Shown: piece by piece, positions 1 to 8,792 of the stretch
Position numbering within the stretch: the first letter of the stretch is position 1
Layout of the letters: the number at the start of each line of letters is the position of its first letter
NCBI RefSeq assembly: GCF_016902415.1
Contig: NZ_JACJLV010000001.1
Location: 1 to 64,000, forward strand
Direction: 5' to 3'
Source of the DNA: Mordavella massiliensis
GTDB lineage: Bacteria > Bacillota > Clostridia > Lachnospirales > Lachnospiraceae
DNA: 64,000 nt
Translations under genes and position numbers: made by a program
Notes under the pieces: generated by a model
Database searches by the model: none
The model's input: only the letters and a program-made list of their open reading frames with translations
Told to the model about the DNA's origin: nothing

Positions 1-504
1 GTTCCAAAGACCGCCTGCTGCCGCTGCCAGGAACTTTTGTTCCCGGAATACATACAGCATAAAGATCAGAAGGATCCCGCGGAAATTATAATCCGTTCTT
101 AACACTACCGCCAGCCACATGGCCAGAATCAGGATCGCCGCTTTTTCCGGCCAAAGCCTGGTCACGGAAAGCAGTTTCATCATAACGATGCCGATCAGCA
201 GGGTAAAAAACACATTCTGATATGCGAATTCCAGGCATACGCCGCGGAAGGCAAGATCATAGGGGATCTCAGATATCAGCGCAAAAACTCCCAGCCTTGC
301 CATATACCGGTATACATCATGGGTATGGACAAACCCTTCCACGATCAGGAAACAGAAAATGGGGAAGGCCAGACGTCCTGCGCATCGAAGCCAGATTTCC
401 TGCGGAAAAAGAACCGCTCCGGTATGATCCAGCGCCATGGACAGGATGGCAATGCACTTCAACTGAAATCCGCTCAGACAAGAGATACGTTCAGATACGT
501 TCAT
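1..504 (-). CDS. TraX-like integral membrane protein (3' end beyond window)
   Basis: The minus-strand frame is open from an ATG at 502-504 to the window edge, giving 168 residues without a stop. The protein begins MNVSERISCLSGFQLKCIAIL and continues with SMALDHTGAVLF, an early DH motif followed by several hydrophobic segments (for example AILILAMWLAVVL and GILLIFMLYVF). This is the layout of the TraX family of membrane proteins, related to acyltransferase-like proteins and first named from F-pilin acetylation. In Firmicutes chromosomes the function is unknown. The start lies 7 bases after the stop of the isoamylase-like gene, so the two are probably co-transcribed. The family call rests on the N-terminal motif and hydrophobicity; the C-terminus is not visible. 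Confidence 0.7.
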   Translation of the reverse strand, partial: MNVSERISCLSGFQLKCIAILSMALDHTGAVLFPQEIWLRCAGRLAFPIFCFLIVEGFVHTHDVYRYMARLGVFALISEIPYDLAFRGVCLEFAYQNVFFTLLIGIVMMKLLSVTRLWPEKAAILILAMWLAVVLRTDYNFRGILLIFMLYVFREQKFLAAAAGGLWN

Positions 505-511
505 CTTTCTG

Positions 512-2218
512 TTACCTGCCTGCAAATACCGCAACGGTGCGGGCTTCTATCTCTGTGATGCGCGGATCTTCCGCCGGGATCCCTTCCTGCAGGATCCCTT
601 CCGAAGTAGAAGCAACCCGGTACCACTTCTTTCCTTTGGGAAGAGCCGGCAGCGCAAAGGTATGTTCCAGCCAGTGCATATTATAGGCGATAAACAGATG
701 CTCTTCTTCCCCGGTGCCCGGATCTTCTCCGTTATAAAAGACGCCAAGCTGTCTGCTTGATACCTCACAGGGCACTTTCCATGCGTTTTCTCCGTGGTAG
801 GATACATCCGGGATCCCCCGGTTCCCATAACTCATCCCTGTCATCTCTTCTTCCGGCCACAGGACCGGATGCTTTTTACGCAAAGCGATCAGGGCTTTTA
901 CAAATGCATGCAGTTCCGGATGATTCTTAAGTCCTGCCCAGTTCACCCATCCCACCGGATTATCCTGGCAATAGACATTATTATTTCCCTGCTGGCTGTT
1001 GCCAAATTCGTCTCCTGCGAGAATACAGGGCGTCCCCTGGGATGTCAGAAGCAGGAAGAAGGCATTTCTCACCTGATTTTTCCGAAGTTCCGCCACTGTT
1101 TTTTTCCGTGACGGGCCTTCCGCGCCGCAGTTCCAGCTGTAATTATAATCCGTTCCGTCCTGGTTATCCTCTCCGTTTGCCTCGTTATGCTTTCCGTCAT
1201 AGGACACCAGATCCTGCAGGGTGAATCCGCTCTGCTCAGTGATCGCGTTAAACATCCGGTCTGCTTCCGGCTTGTGACGCAGCCAGTACATCACATCCCG
1301 CACCATGCCCTCGTCTCCTTTCAGGAAACGGCGCATCACGGTCTGATAGCCCAGATCATGCACCAGGATCTTGGTCTTCTTAAGAAGCGGATCTGCGCAG
1401 ACTCCTTCCATAGGAGCCGTAAAAGGATTCAGGATAAATCCGTCCACGTGATACTCCAGAAGATAATACCGCAGGCATTCTTCCATCATCTGTCCCGGCG
1501 TTCCCTGGGCAAAGGGCATCTCCAGCACCACTTCGATGCCCGCTTTATGACAGGCCTTCACCATATCTTTCAGACTCTTTCCGCCGTCGCCGCAGGCGGA
1601 ATAAGCGCTCTTTGGCGCAAAGAACCACCCGGGCCCATATCCCCAGTAATTCCTGCGCCGTCCGCACTCCTCAAACTCATACACCGGCATACAGTGGATC
1701 TGATTGATCCCCAGATCCGTCAGATAAGGAAGTTTTTCAATCACGCCCTCAAAGGTACCCTTCCTTTCCACGCCGGAGGAGCTGTGCTTCGTAAATCCTC
1801 TGACATGAAGGCTGTAGGCCAGTATCTGATTCTGCGGGATCATTAACGGGCGGTCCCCCTCCCAGTCATACCCGTCACATCGGAGCACGCCTCTGACCTC
1901 ATGCTTTTGCGCGTCCCTTTCTGTTCCCCAGGCTTCCCGTCCTGACAGTCCTCTGGCATAAGGATCCACTACGACCTCTCCGTCGATCCGGTAATTATAT
2001 TCATACTCTGCCGGATCCAGTCCTTCCACTGCAAGGAAATGCACTTCTCCTACGGACTCTTCCATTGGGAACTGTTCTGCAGGCGCGGCGCTCCCGGCTT
2101 TGTACAAGAGCAATTCACATTGCTTCCCTTCCGGAACCGCAACGGAAAAATTCACACTGCTTCCTGTTATGCTGATACCTAATGGTAATGGTTTTCCTTT
2201 TTTTGCTCTCATACGCAT
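512..2218 (-). CDS. Isoamylase/GlgX-like GH13 protein lacking catalytic residues
   Basis: This 568-residue protein has an N-terminal isoamylase-type beta-sandwich (about residues 10-110), a GH13 barrel (about 130-450) and a C-terminal beta domain. The stretch around residues 331-368 (GFTLQDLVSY, KHNEANGE, SWNCGAEGP) and GDEFGNSQQGNNN are GlgX/isoamylase hallmarks. The catalytic regions do not fit an active enzyme. Region II reads DGFILN where active enzymes have DGFRFD, so the nucleophile Asp is Asn264 and the Arg is Ile262. Region IV has Gln329-Ser330 in place of His-Asp. Region III has His287 where the acid Glu should be. Region I lacks its Asn-His. A role as a glycan-binding or regulatory pseudo-enzyme is inferred. 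ATGs at 2218 and 2212 are both possible starts. Confidence 0.8.
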   Translation of the reverse strand: MRMRAKKGKPLPLGISITGSSVNFSVAVPEGKQCELLLYKAGSAAPAEQFPMEESVGEVHFLAVEGLDPAEYEYNYRIDGEVVVDPYARGLSGREAWGTERDAQKHEVRGVLRCDGYDWEGDRPLMIPQNQILAYSLHVRGFTKHSSSGVERKGTFEGVIEKLPYLTDLGINQIHCMPVYEFEECGRRRNYWGYGPGWFFAPKSAYSACGDGGKSLKDMVKACHKAGIEVVLEMPFAQGTPGQMMEECLRYYLLEYHVDGFILNPFTAPMEGVCADPLLKKTKILVHDLGYQTVMRRFLKGDEGMVRDVMYWLRHKPEADRMFNAITEQSGFTLQDLVSYDGKHNEANGEDNQDGTDYNYSWNCGAEGPSRKKTVAELRKNQVRNAFFLLLTSQGTPCILAGDEFGNSQQGNNNVYCQDNPVGWVNWAGLKNHPELHAFVKALIALRKKHPVLWPEEEMTGMSYGNRGIPDVSYHGENAWKVPCEVSSRQLGVFYNGEDPGTGEEEHLFIAYNMHWLEHTFALPALPKGKKWYRVASTSEGILQEGIPAEDPRITEIEARTVAVFAGR

Positions 2219-2227
2219 GCCCTCTCT

Positions 2228-3235
2228 CTACTGCCAGCCGTCTACGCCATACATGTCTACATTATCTGCATCGATCATAAAGACCTCTTCAAAGGTCTCT
2301 GTATCGTAATCTTTACCTTCCAGAATATCGATTCCGATCTCTGCGGCAGTCTTGCCCATATTGATCGGAGACTGGGCCGCTGTCCCGGCAATCTGGTTTC
2401 CCGGCTTTTTCAGTTCTTTTTTGATATCCGGCGAACCATCCACGCCGTAGATGATCACCTGCTCGATCTCAGCCAGATTGGCGGCTGTCTTTGCACCTAC
2501 CGCCAGCTGGTCGTTTCCGCACATCACAGCCGTCACATCCGGATACTCTGCGAAGATCTGCTTGGAAGCTTCCAGCGCTTTTTCAAACTCTCCGTTTGTA
2601 TCCTCTCTTGCAACCACAGTAAATCCACAATCCGCGTCTGCCAGCGCATTCTCAAATCCTGTGATCCTGTCATTCATGGAATTCTGCGTCGGGCACTCCA
2701 GGATCGCCACTGTTCCGCCGTCCGGACACTTTTCCACCAGATCCTCGCCGCAGATATAACCGGCCTCATAGTTATCGGATCCCACATAGGCGTCCACATA
2801 ATCCATCTCTTTCACCTGTGTGTCCACATTGATGATATAGATGCCTGCGTCTTTCAGAGCTTCCAGAGACGGCGTGATCTTCTCCCAGTCTACCGGGCAG
2901 AGAAATACCGCGTCCACTCCTTCATCGATCATCTCCTGGATCTGCGCGGCCTGCGTTTCCGGGTCGGATGCAGGATCTTTTGTCACCAGCCGATATTCGT
3001 TTTCCTCGATCACTTCGCGGATCGCCTTCTCCAGTGTGATAAAATATGGATTTTCCATATCAATGCCTGTAAAACCGAAGACAAACGTGCCGTCCTCTTC
3101 TGTTTCGTCCGCATTCTCCCCTTCTTCCGGTACGGCATTGTCCTCCGGCGTCCCCACATTCTGTTTACATCCGGTAAAAAGAAAGGCGCAGGAAAGCAGG
3201 ACTGCCAGCACCGTCAACATTCTTTTTTTCAACAT
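2228..3235 (-). CDS. Sugar-type ABC solute-binding lipoprotein
   Basis: A substrate-binding protein of the RbsB-like periplasmic-binding-protein I fold. The start chosen is the ATG at 3235, seven bases after GGAGG; an ATG at 3241 lies too close to it. The N-terminus MLKKRMLTVLAVLLSCAFLFTGC is a lipoprotein signal ending in a lipobox Cys, so the protein is anchored outside the membrane. An acidic linker is followed by FGFTGIDMENPYFITLEKAI, the usual first lobe start, then DGVDAVFLCPVDWE and GVDGSPDIKKEL. No permease or ATPase gene is adjacent, so it is an orphan binding protein serving a transporter elsewhere or acting as a sensor partner. The ligand cannot be read from the sequence. The isoamylase-like gene starts 9 bases downstream and probably shares its transcript. 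Confidence 0.8.
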   Translation of the reverse strand: MLKKRMLTVLAVLLSCAFLFTGCKQNVGTPEDNAVPEEGENADETEEDGTFVFGFTGIDMENPYFITLEKAIREVIEENEYRLVTKDPASDPETQAAQIQEMIDEGVDAVFLCPVDWEKITPSLEALKDAGIYIINVDTQVKEMDYVDAYVGSDNYEAGYICGEDLVEKCPDGGTVAILECPTQNSMNDRITGFENALADADCGFTVVAREDTNGEFEKALEASKQIFAEYPDVTAVMCGNDQLAVGAKTAANLAEIEQVIIYGVDGSPDIKKELKKPGNQIAGTAAQSPINMGKTAAEIGIDILEGKDYDTETFEEVFMIDADNVDMYGVDGWQ

Positions 3236-3316
3236 TTTCATACCTCCCGTGTGCATCAGCCGCACATACTTACAAATATTTTACACTATTTTCAGTCATT
3301 TGGCTACTCTTCATTC

Positions 3317-3345
3317 TTGCTTTTTCTTCTCTCCTCTGCTACAGT
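3317..3345 (+). promoter_or_regulatory. Putative sigma-A promoter for the DUF1292 gene
   Basis: TTGCTT at 3317-3322 and TACAGT at 3340-3345 are separated by 17 bases. They lie 33 bases before the ATG, which follows AAAGGAG. Assigned by eye only. Confidence 0.4.
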
Positions 3346-3378
3346 AAGAGTATCTACAAAACAAAGGAGATTCATACT

Positions 3379-3666
3379 ATGGACGAGTATATGACAGTCA
3401 CACTGACCCTGGATAACGATGAAGTAGTGGAATGCGCCGTCCTCACCATCTTTTCTGCAGGCGAAAAGGATTATATCGCCCTTCTTCCCCTGGGAGACGA
3501 CGGCGAACCGCAGGATGGCGATGTATATCTTTACCGCTACATCGACCACAGCGAAGAAGAGCCGGAGCTTGAGAACATCGAGGATGACGACGAATACGAA
3601 GCCGTCGCTGATGCGTTTGACGAGTGGATGGACACCCAGGAGTTTGAAGACTTAGACGAGGAATAA
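3379..3666 (+). CDS. DUF1292 family protein
   Basis: This 95-residue, strongly acidic protein starts MDEYMTVTLTLDNDEVVECAVL and carries IFSAGEKDYIALLPL, the conserved core of DUF1292 (YrzB family). The C-terminal third is a run of Asp and Glu. The family is widespread in Firmicutes and its function is unknown. The ribosome site AAAGGAG is well placed. It is the only backbone gene on the plus strand in the first 43 kb. Its last 15 bases overlap the 3' end of the converging helicase gene, so the two 3' ends share codons. Confidence 0.85.
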   Translation: MDEYMTVTLTLDNDEVVECAVLTIFSAGEKDYIALLPLGDDGEPQDGDVYLYRYIDHSEEEPELENIEDDDEYEAVADAFDEWMDTQEFEDLDEE

Positions 3667-5490
3667 TTCCTCTGCAAAACGGGAAGGACGCTGTTCCTTT
3701 CCGTTTTTTTCTTTTACATAGCTGATGGTCAGTTTCTTCTGCGCCCTCGTCATGGCCACATAGAAAAGCCTCCGCTCTTCTTCGATCTCTTCCGGTGTTT
3801 TTGCCTTTTTATAAGGAATGCACCCTTCATTGGCGTGGATCAGAAATACGGTATCGTATTCCAGCCCCTTCGCGCCATGGACCGTCATCAGCCGGATGCT
3901 GTTTTCGTCAGCCCCTTCCTGTTTCTGCGCGCCAAGCGCTTTCCGGTAATCCTCCACATGGGCGAACCAGCTTTCCATATCTTTGTAATGCTTCGCGGCC
4001 TGCTGGATCTCATCCAGCGCCCCGAAAAGTTCCTCTTTGTCCAGTCCCTTAAACTCGGCGTACCCTTTCAGGAATTCATCATATCCCATGCTTTTTCGGA
4101 TGTACTGAATGGCCGCAAACGGCGCTTTTTCGTTCAGCATCTTCATATCCCACTCCCACTGGTCGACCCGGTCCATCATCCACTCTTTGTCACAGTAAAA
4201 GTTCCGGAGCGATTCATAGGAAATGTCCGGCTCCTTCATGGCGTCTCTTCCGATATAGCGGTTGGGACGGTTTGCAACCTGCAGGAAATATTTCCTCTGC
4301 CTGTCTCCCATTGCCAGATGAAAATAACTGCTGATATCAACGGCAGTCATATGGTCATAGAGATTGCGGATCTTCTCCCGCATGAAAAAAGGGATCTGAT
4401 ATTCCGTCAGTGTCTCGGATAAAGCCCTTGCGTCTACATTGGTCCGGTACAGGACTGCGATCCGGGAGGGGCGGATGCTTTGCTCCAGCCGTTTTTTGAT
4501 CTCCTCTGCCACATATCTGCTTTCTTCCAGTGGGTCTTTTACCTCCTGCACATGGACTGTTTCCCCGGTTCCTGCCAGAGCCCGGATCTTCTTATCATAC
4601 CGGTTCCGGTTCCTTCCTATCACCCGGAGGGCGCTTTTTACAATATTACCGGTAGAACGGTAATTGATATCCAGAAGAACGGTTCTGGCCCCCGGATAAT
4701 CCTTCATAAACTGCCGCATCACGCCGGGCCTGGCTCCCCGGAACCCATAGATGGACTGGTCGTCGTCTCCCACCACGAAGAGATTATCCTCCGGCGAAGC
4801 CAGCATACGGATCACGTCATACTGTACCTGGTTGATATCCTGAAATTCATCCACCAGGATGTACCGGAATTTTTCCTGCCATTTTTTCAGGATATCCGGT
4901 CTTTGCAGGAAAAGATCCCTGCAGCGGATCAGCATATCTTCAAAATCGATCTTATGACAGCTGTCTTTTCTGGATTCATAGGCCTGGTAGATCTTGAGAA
5001 ACCTGTCTTTTTCACAGGATGCCGGAGAAAAGGATTCTGCCGGGACCGCCTGATTCTTCAAAGAGGCGATCTCCTCTGCCAGTTCCCGGATCTGTTCTTT
5101 CTGTGATTCCGCTTCTCCCATTTCTTCCCATCCGGCGTCCTCCATAGAAAGGCGGATCAGCTCCGCCTTCTGGTCCTCCGTCAATAGATCCATCTGCCGG
5201 ATCCCGTACGCCCACTTCAGGATGCCATAATAGATCCCATGGAAGGTGCCAAAGGTCACCGTTCCCTGCCCGGTTTTTTTCAGGGCGAAGAAACGCTCCC
5301 TCATCTCTCTGGCAGCATACTTCGTAAAGGTAATGACCAGAATTTCTTCTGGCCTTACCTTATACGTCTGGATCAGATATTCAATTCTTTTTACAATGGT
5401 AAGAGTTTTCCCGGAACCGGGACCGGCAAGGACCATACATGGTCCCCGGTGATGGGCGACCGCCTCTGTCTGAGCCTGATTTAAACTCAT
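3652..5490 (-). CDS. UvrD/Rep/PcrA-family ATP-dependent DNA helicase
   Basis: A superfamily 1A 3'-5' helicase of 612 residues. Visible motifs in order are the Q-motif region LNQAQTEAV, Walker A GPGSGKTLTI (motif I), FTKYAAREM (Ia), LVDEFQDIN (II), GDDDQSIYGFRGA (III), LDINYRST (IV region), MTVHGAKGLEYD (V) and YVAMTRAQKKL (VI). All are intact, so the enzyme should be active. It is about 100 residues shorter than typical PcrA and has a reduced 2B region, so it is probably a paralogue and not the housekeeping pcrA. It starts 10 bases after gltX, suggesting one transcript. The start ATG follows GGGGAA. Confidence 0.9.
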   Translation of the reverse strand: MSLNQAQTEAVAHHRGPCMVLAGPGSGKTLTIVKRIEYLIQTYKVRPEEILVITFTKYAAREMRERFFALKKTGQGTVTFGTFHGIYYGILKWAYGIRQMDLLTEDQKAELIRLSMEDAGWEEMGEAESQKEQIRELAEEIASLKNQAVPAESFSPASCEKDRFLKIYQAYESRKDSCHKIDFEDMLIRCRDLFLQRPDILKKWQEKFRYILVDEFQDINQVQYDVIRMLASPEDNLFVVGDDDQSIYGFRGARPGVMRQFMKDYPGARTVLLDINYRSTGNIVKSALRVIGRNRNRYDKKIRALAGTGETVHVQEVKDPLEESRYVAEEIKKRLEQSIRPSRIAVLYRTNVDARALSETLTEYQIPFFMREKIRNLYDHMTAVDISSYFHLAMGDRQRKYFLQVANRPNRYIGRDAMKEPDISYESLRNFYCDKEWMMDRVDQWEWDMKMLNEKAPFAAIQYIRKSMGYDEFLKGYAEFKGLDKEELFGALDEIQQAAKHYKDMESWFAHVEDYRKALGAQKQEGADENSIRLMTVHGAKGLEYDTVFLIHANEGCIPYKKAKTPEEIEEERRLFYVAMTRAQKKLTISYVKEKNGKEQRPSRFAEELFLV

Positions 5491-5500
5491 GAAATTCCCC

Positions 5501-6961
5501 TTACTTTGTCAATAATTCAATGCCTTTGCGGATCCGTCTAAGAGACTCTTCTTTTCCAAGGATCTCCATGATCTCTGTCGCGCCACCCGGCGTATTCTGT
5601 TTGCCGGACACAGCGGTCCGCACCGGCCACATTACAAATCCTGTCTTTACCCCTGTCTCATCCACATATCCTTTCAGAAGTTCAAACAACGCGTCGTTGC
5701 TGAAGTCTTCCTGGTTTTCCAGAAGCGGCAGGACATCCTGCAATACCTTCAGAGAATTTTCCTCATTGGTCTTCATCTTTTTATGACAGTACATGGATAC
5801 GTCATAATCCGGCAGTTCTTCAAAAAAGTCGATCTGTTCGGTAATATCCGGGAAGATCTCAATCCGGGTCTTTACCAGCGCCGCGATTTTCTTCAGATCA
5901 CAGTCTCTTTTTACCACAGCTTTGATGTAAGGCTCTGCCATTTCGTAGAACCGGTCAAAATCCATGGCTTTCAGATATTCGCCGTTCATCCATTTCAGTT
6001 TCACAATATCAAAGACAGCCGGAGACTTGCTCATGTGGCGGTAGTCAAATTCTTTCACCAGTTCTTCCAGAGAAAAGATCTCCTTTGTTCCTTCCGGACA
6101 CCAGCCAAGCAAAGCCACATAGTTTACCACTGCTTCTGTTACAAATCCCTGCTCGATCAGATCTTCATAGGAAGAATGTCCGCAGCGCTTACTCAGTTTC
6201 TTGTGGGTCTCATCGGTGATCAGCGGACAGTGTACATAAACCGGCACCTCCCAGCCGAACGCCTCATAGATCTTGTTGTACTTGGGCGCAGAGGACAGGT
6301 ATTCATTTCCCCGCACCACATGAGTGATGCCCATCAGGTGATCGTCAATAACATTGGCAAAATTATAGGTCGGATATCCGTCGGACTTGATCAGGATCAG
6401 ATCCTCCAGTTCATTGTTGGGAACCGTGATATCTCCGTAGATCTCATCGTGGAAGGTGGTCTCCCCTTCTGTCGGCATGTTAAAACGGATTACATAGGGC
6501 TTGCCTGCCGCCAGGTTTGCCTCTACTTCTTCTTTGGAAAGTCCCAGGCAGTGTTTGTCATACACCACGATCTCCGGGCCGTCTCCGTCCGCAACCTTTG
6601 TTTTCAGAGAATCGAGACGCTCTTTGTCGCAGAAGCAGTAATAGGCATTTCCCTGCTCGATCAGCTGCTTTGCATATTCCAGATACAGGCCGGACTGATT
6701 CCGCTCACTCTGTACATAAGGGCCCACGCCGCCGTCTTTGTCCGGTCCCTCATCATGAACGAGACCTGTCTCTTCCAGCGTATGATAAATGATATCCAGC
6801 GCCCCTTCCATAAAACGCTCCTGGTCCGTATCCTCAATCCGGAGAATGAAGTCTCCTCCCTCGTGCTTTGCGATCAGATACGCGTACAGCGCTGTTCTTA
6901 AATTTCCCACATGCATCCGTCCTGTCGGACTGGGCGCAAATCTTGTTCTTACTCTTTTCAT
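5501..6961 (-). CDS. gltX: Glutamate--tRNA ligase
   Basis: A class I aminoacyl-tRNA synthetase of 486 residues that charges tRNA-Glu in the cytoplasm. The N-terminus [20 protein letters not shown] carries the HIGH-type signature as HVGN. The KMSKS-type loop appears as HKKLSKRCG near residue 255. The discriminating segment [11 protein letters not shown] is intact. The length is normal for bacterial GluRS. The start overlaps the stop of the preceding ThrE-like gene by four bases (ATGA), indicating translational coupling in a run of exporter genes, gltX and helicase. Confidence 0.97.
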   Translation of the reverse strand: MKRVRTRFAPSPTGRMHVGNLRTALYAYLIAKHEGGDFILRIEDTDQERFMEGALDIIYHTLEETGLVHDEGPDKDGGVGPYVQSERNQSGLYLEYAKQLIEQGNAYYCFCDKERLDSLKTKVADGDGPEIVVYDKHCLGLSKEEVEANLAAGKPYVIRFNMPTEGETTFHDEIYGDITVPNNELEDLILIKSDGYPTYNFANVIDDHLMGITHVVRGNEYLSSAPKYNKIYEAFGWEVPVYVHCPLITDETHKKLSKRCGHSSYEDLIEQGFVTEAVVNYVALLGWCPEGTKEIFSLEELVKEFDYRHMSKSPAVFDIVKLKWMNGEYLKAMDFDRFYEMAEPYIKAVVKRDCDLKKIAALVKTRIEIFPDITEQIDFFEELPDYDVSMYCHKKMKTNEENSLKVLQDVLPLLENQEDFSNDALFELLKGYVDETGVKTGFVMWPVRTAVSGKQNTPGGATEIMEILGKEESLRRIRKGIELLTK

Positions 6962-7437
6962 TGTTTCTCTCCTGTTCTCATCTTTTCTGTTTTTCTATTT
7001 CTCCAATACTGTCCCTGAAAGACCTCTCTTGGAATGGAAACCACAAATGCTATGCCAAGGACGATCGCAAAGGCGATCTTCAGAGCCCCCAGCCCTCTTT
7101 CCCCTGCCAGAGCGATCTGGTCGGTCACAAGGTAATAGGCCGTATAATAAACACCGGCTCCCGGCACCAGAGGAAAGATACCGGATATCAGGAATACCGT
7201 GATCGGGCACTTCATCCGCACGGTCAGCATCCTGGATATAAATACTACCACAAACGCGCCGACAAAAGAAGCGATCGCAGCGGAAGAAAAGTTTAAAATA
7301 AAAATATATGCCAGCCAGCCTGCCGTTCCGGTCAGTCCTCCTGCCAGATAATATTTTCTCGGGACGTTAAACAGTACGGCAAACGCAACCGTTCCAAGAA
7401 ACGGGCAGATCAGGTTCGCGGCTACATTTCCCATCAT
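6958..7437 (-). CDS. ThrE-type threonine/serine exporter, small subunit
   Basis: A 159-residue membrane protein with four to five hydrophobic segments. It contains the [18 protein letters not shown] segment typical of the ThrE_2 (DUF3815) half of split threonine/serine exporters. It overlaps the stop of the upstream ThrE-domain gene (7434-7437) and the start of gltX. The two ThrE halves together presumably form the exporter. The substrate is inferred from the Corynebacterium ThrE family and not shown by the sequence. Confidence 0.85.
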   Translation of the reverse strand: MMGNVAANLICPFLGTVAFAVLFNVPRKYYLAGGLTGTAGWLAYIFILNFSSAAIASFVGAFVVVFISRMLTVRMKCPITVFLISGIFPLVPGAGVYYTAYYLVTDQIALAGERGLGALKIAFAIVLGIAFVVSIPREVFQGQYWRNRKTEKMRTGEKQ

Positions 7438-8666
7438 ACCGTGATCCCTCCAATCATATTATTATAGATACTCAGCATCGTACCAACGCCGATCGCGATA
7501 TACACAAATACCATCAGAGCGTCGATCATCCGCACAGTACCTGACAAAAAGTCACTGTTCGCAATATCCCGGATCGCATTGGTAAATGCAAGCCCCGGCA
7601 CCAGAGGCATGATCGCGCCCACGATCATACCGTCCAGCCTCGCAACCCCAAGGGCCGGAACATGCAGCGCAAGAACCGCCAGCAAAGTGATCAGCGCGCC
7701 GCCCACAATATTTACGATAATCTTTGACATATGCAGCTTCTTTGCAAATAATACCCAGAAATACAACAGGCATCCGATCCCAAACGCGACAAGGCTTTCA
7801 TTCACAGACGCGCCCAGAAGGTATCCGAATGCCGCGCTGCCCACGCCGGCTGCAAGGACCTGAAAATATCCTTTTTTCGGCGGGATCTGTTCAATCGCAC
7901 GTAATTTCTCCCACGCCTCGTCGATACCGATCTTTCCTGCGCTGATCTCCCTGGACAGCGCGTTGACTTCGGTAACGATTCCCAGGTGCGCACCGGAAAG
8001 CGGGACATTTTTCACCTTGGTATAGACTTCATTCATTCCCTTTTCCGCCGTAATAAAGATCGCATGGCTCAGGGTAAAGGAATCCACATAATCCACGTGG
8101 AATCTCTTACAGATACGGTCCATAGTCTCTTCTACACGGAAGATCTCCGCCCCGTTCTTTAACAGGATACGGCCCGCCTCTACCGCCAGATCCACCACCT
8201 TTTTGACGTCCAGTTCCGAATCCAGCTTCTTTTTCAGATAGATCATGTCCGTCAGGCGGATCCCGTTTTCATAAATGGGTTCCTCATAGTTGTCTACAAA
8301 GAAATTTGCCACAATATGGGAATTCACAAACCCGCAGGCATGATAAAATCCCAGGGTATCCGGACTGTTGCCGGTCCCCACATACATCAGATCGTACCGG
8401 CCGCTGTAATGTTCGCACAGGAAATGGATCATGTACCTGCCATATCCCTTTCGCTGTTCTTCTGGTATGGTGGATATATTTTTTAATTCACACTTCCCGC
8501 CGCCAAGATCCGCCACCACGGCAGCCGTGACCGCCCGTCCCTGATCGTAGAGCACATACATCTCGCCCTGATCCAGGTATCTGTCGATCATACTTTCCTG
8601 CGGATCGGCCAGAAGCAGCATTTCCATATAGTCTCTTTTTTTATCTGTGATCCGTTCAATATCCAT
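7434..8666 (-). CDS. GNAT acetyltransferase fused to ThrE-domain exporter subunit
   Basis: The N-terminal 150 or so residues form a GNAT domain (EEQRKGYGRYMIHFL is the acetyl-CoA loop; LGFYHACGFV follows). They run in frame into a ThrE/DUF1212 domain with the conserved cytoplasmic segment AGRILLKNGAEIFRVEETM and about five membrane spans ending in [15 protein letters not shown] prefer the ATG at 8666 (MDIERITDKK), preceded by CTGGAG. The ATG at 8702 lies inside TATAAT and has no ribosome site. The partner ThrE_2 subunit overlaps downstream. Fusion of an acetyltransferase to a transporter half is unusual. It might acetylate an exported amino acid or sense acetyl-CoA, which is speculation. Confidence 0.8.
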   Translation of the reverse strand: MDIERITDKKRDYMEMLLLADPQESMIDRYLDQGEMYVLYDQGRAVTAAVVADLGGGKCELKNISTIPEEQRKGYGRYMIHFLCEHYSGRYDLMYVGTGNSPDTLGFYHACGFVNSHIVANFFVDNYEEPIYENGIRLTDMIYLKKKLDSELDVKKVVDLAVEAGRILLKNGAEIFRVEETMDRICKRFHVDYVDSFTLSHAIFITAEKGMNEVYTKVKNVPLSGAHLGIVTEVNALSREISAGKIGIDEAWEKLRAIEQIPPKKGYFQVLAAGVGSAAFGYLLGASVNESLVAFGIGCLLYFWVLFAKKLHMSKIIVNIVGGALITLLAVLALHVPALGVARLDGMIVGAIMPLVPGLAFTNAIRDIANSDFLSGTVRMIDALMVFVYIAIGVGTMLSIYNNMIGGITV

Positions 8667-8719
8667 AACGGTCAACTCCAGTCTTTCATCAATCCCATAC
8701 ATTATAGCACCGGCTTCTC

Positions 8720-8761
8720 AAAAAGAAAAGAGACATCCTGACAGATATCAAGATGTCTCTT
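8720..8761 (-). terminator. Rho-independent terminator of the grd operon
   Basis: The perfect 10-base stem AAGAGACATC/GATGTCTCTT (8728-8737 with 8752-8761) is followed on the minus strand by a T-rich tract. It lies 31 bases after the grdD stop and closes the glycine reductase operon. Confidence 0.85.
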
Positions 8762-8792
8762 CTTTTAAACAATTTTTACAAATTGGCTGAAA

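Noticed and set aside
3652-5490. Helicase as the housekeeping pcrA.
   Set aside because: All helicase motifs are intact, but at 612 residues it is shorter than PcrA and lacks the PcrA C-terminal extension, so no symbol was assigned.
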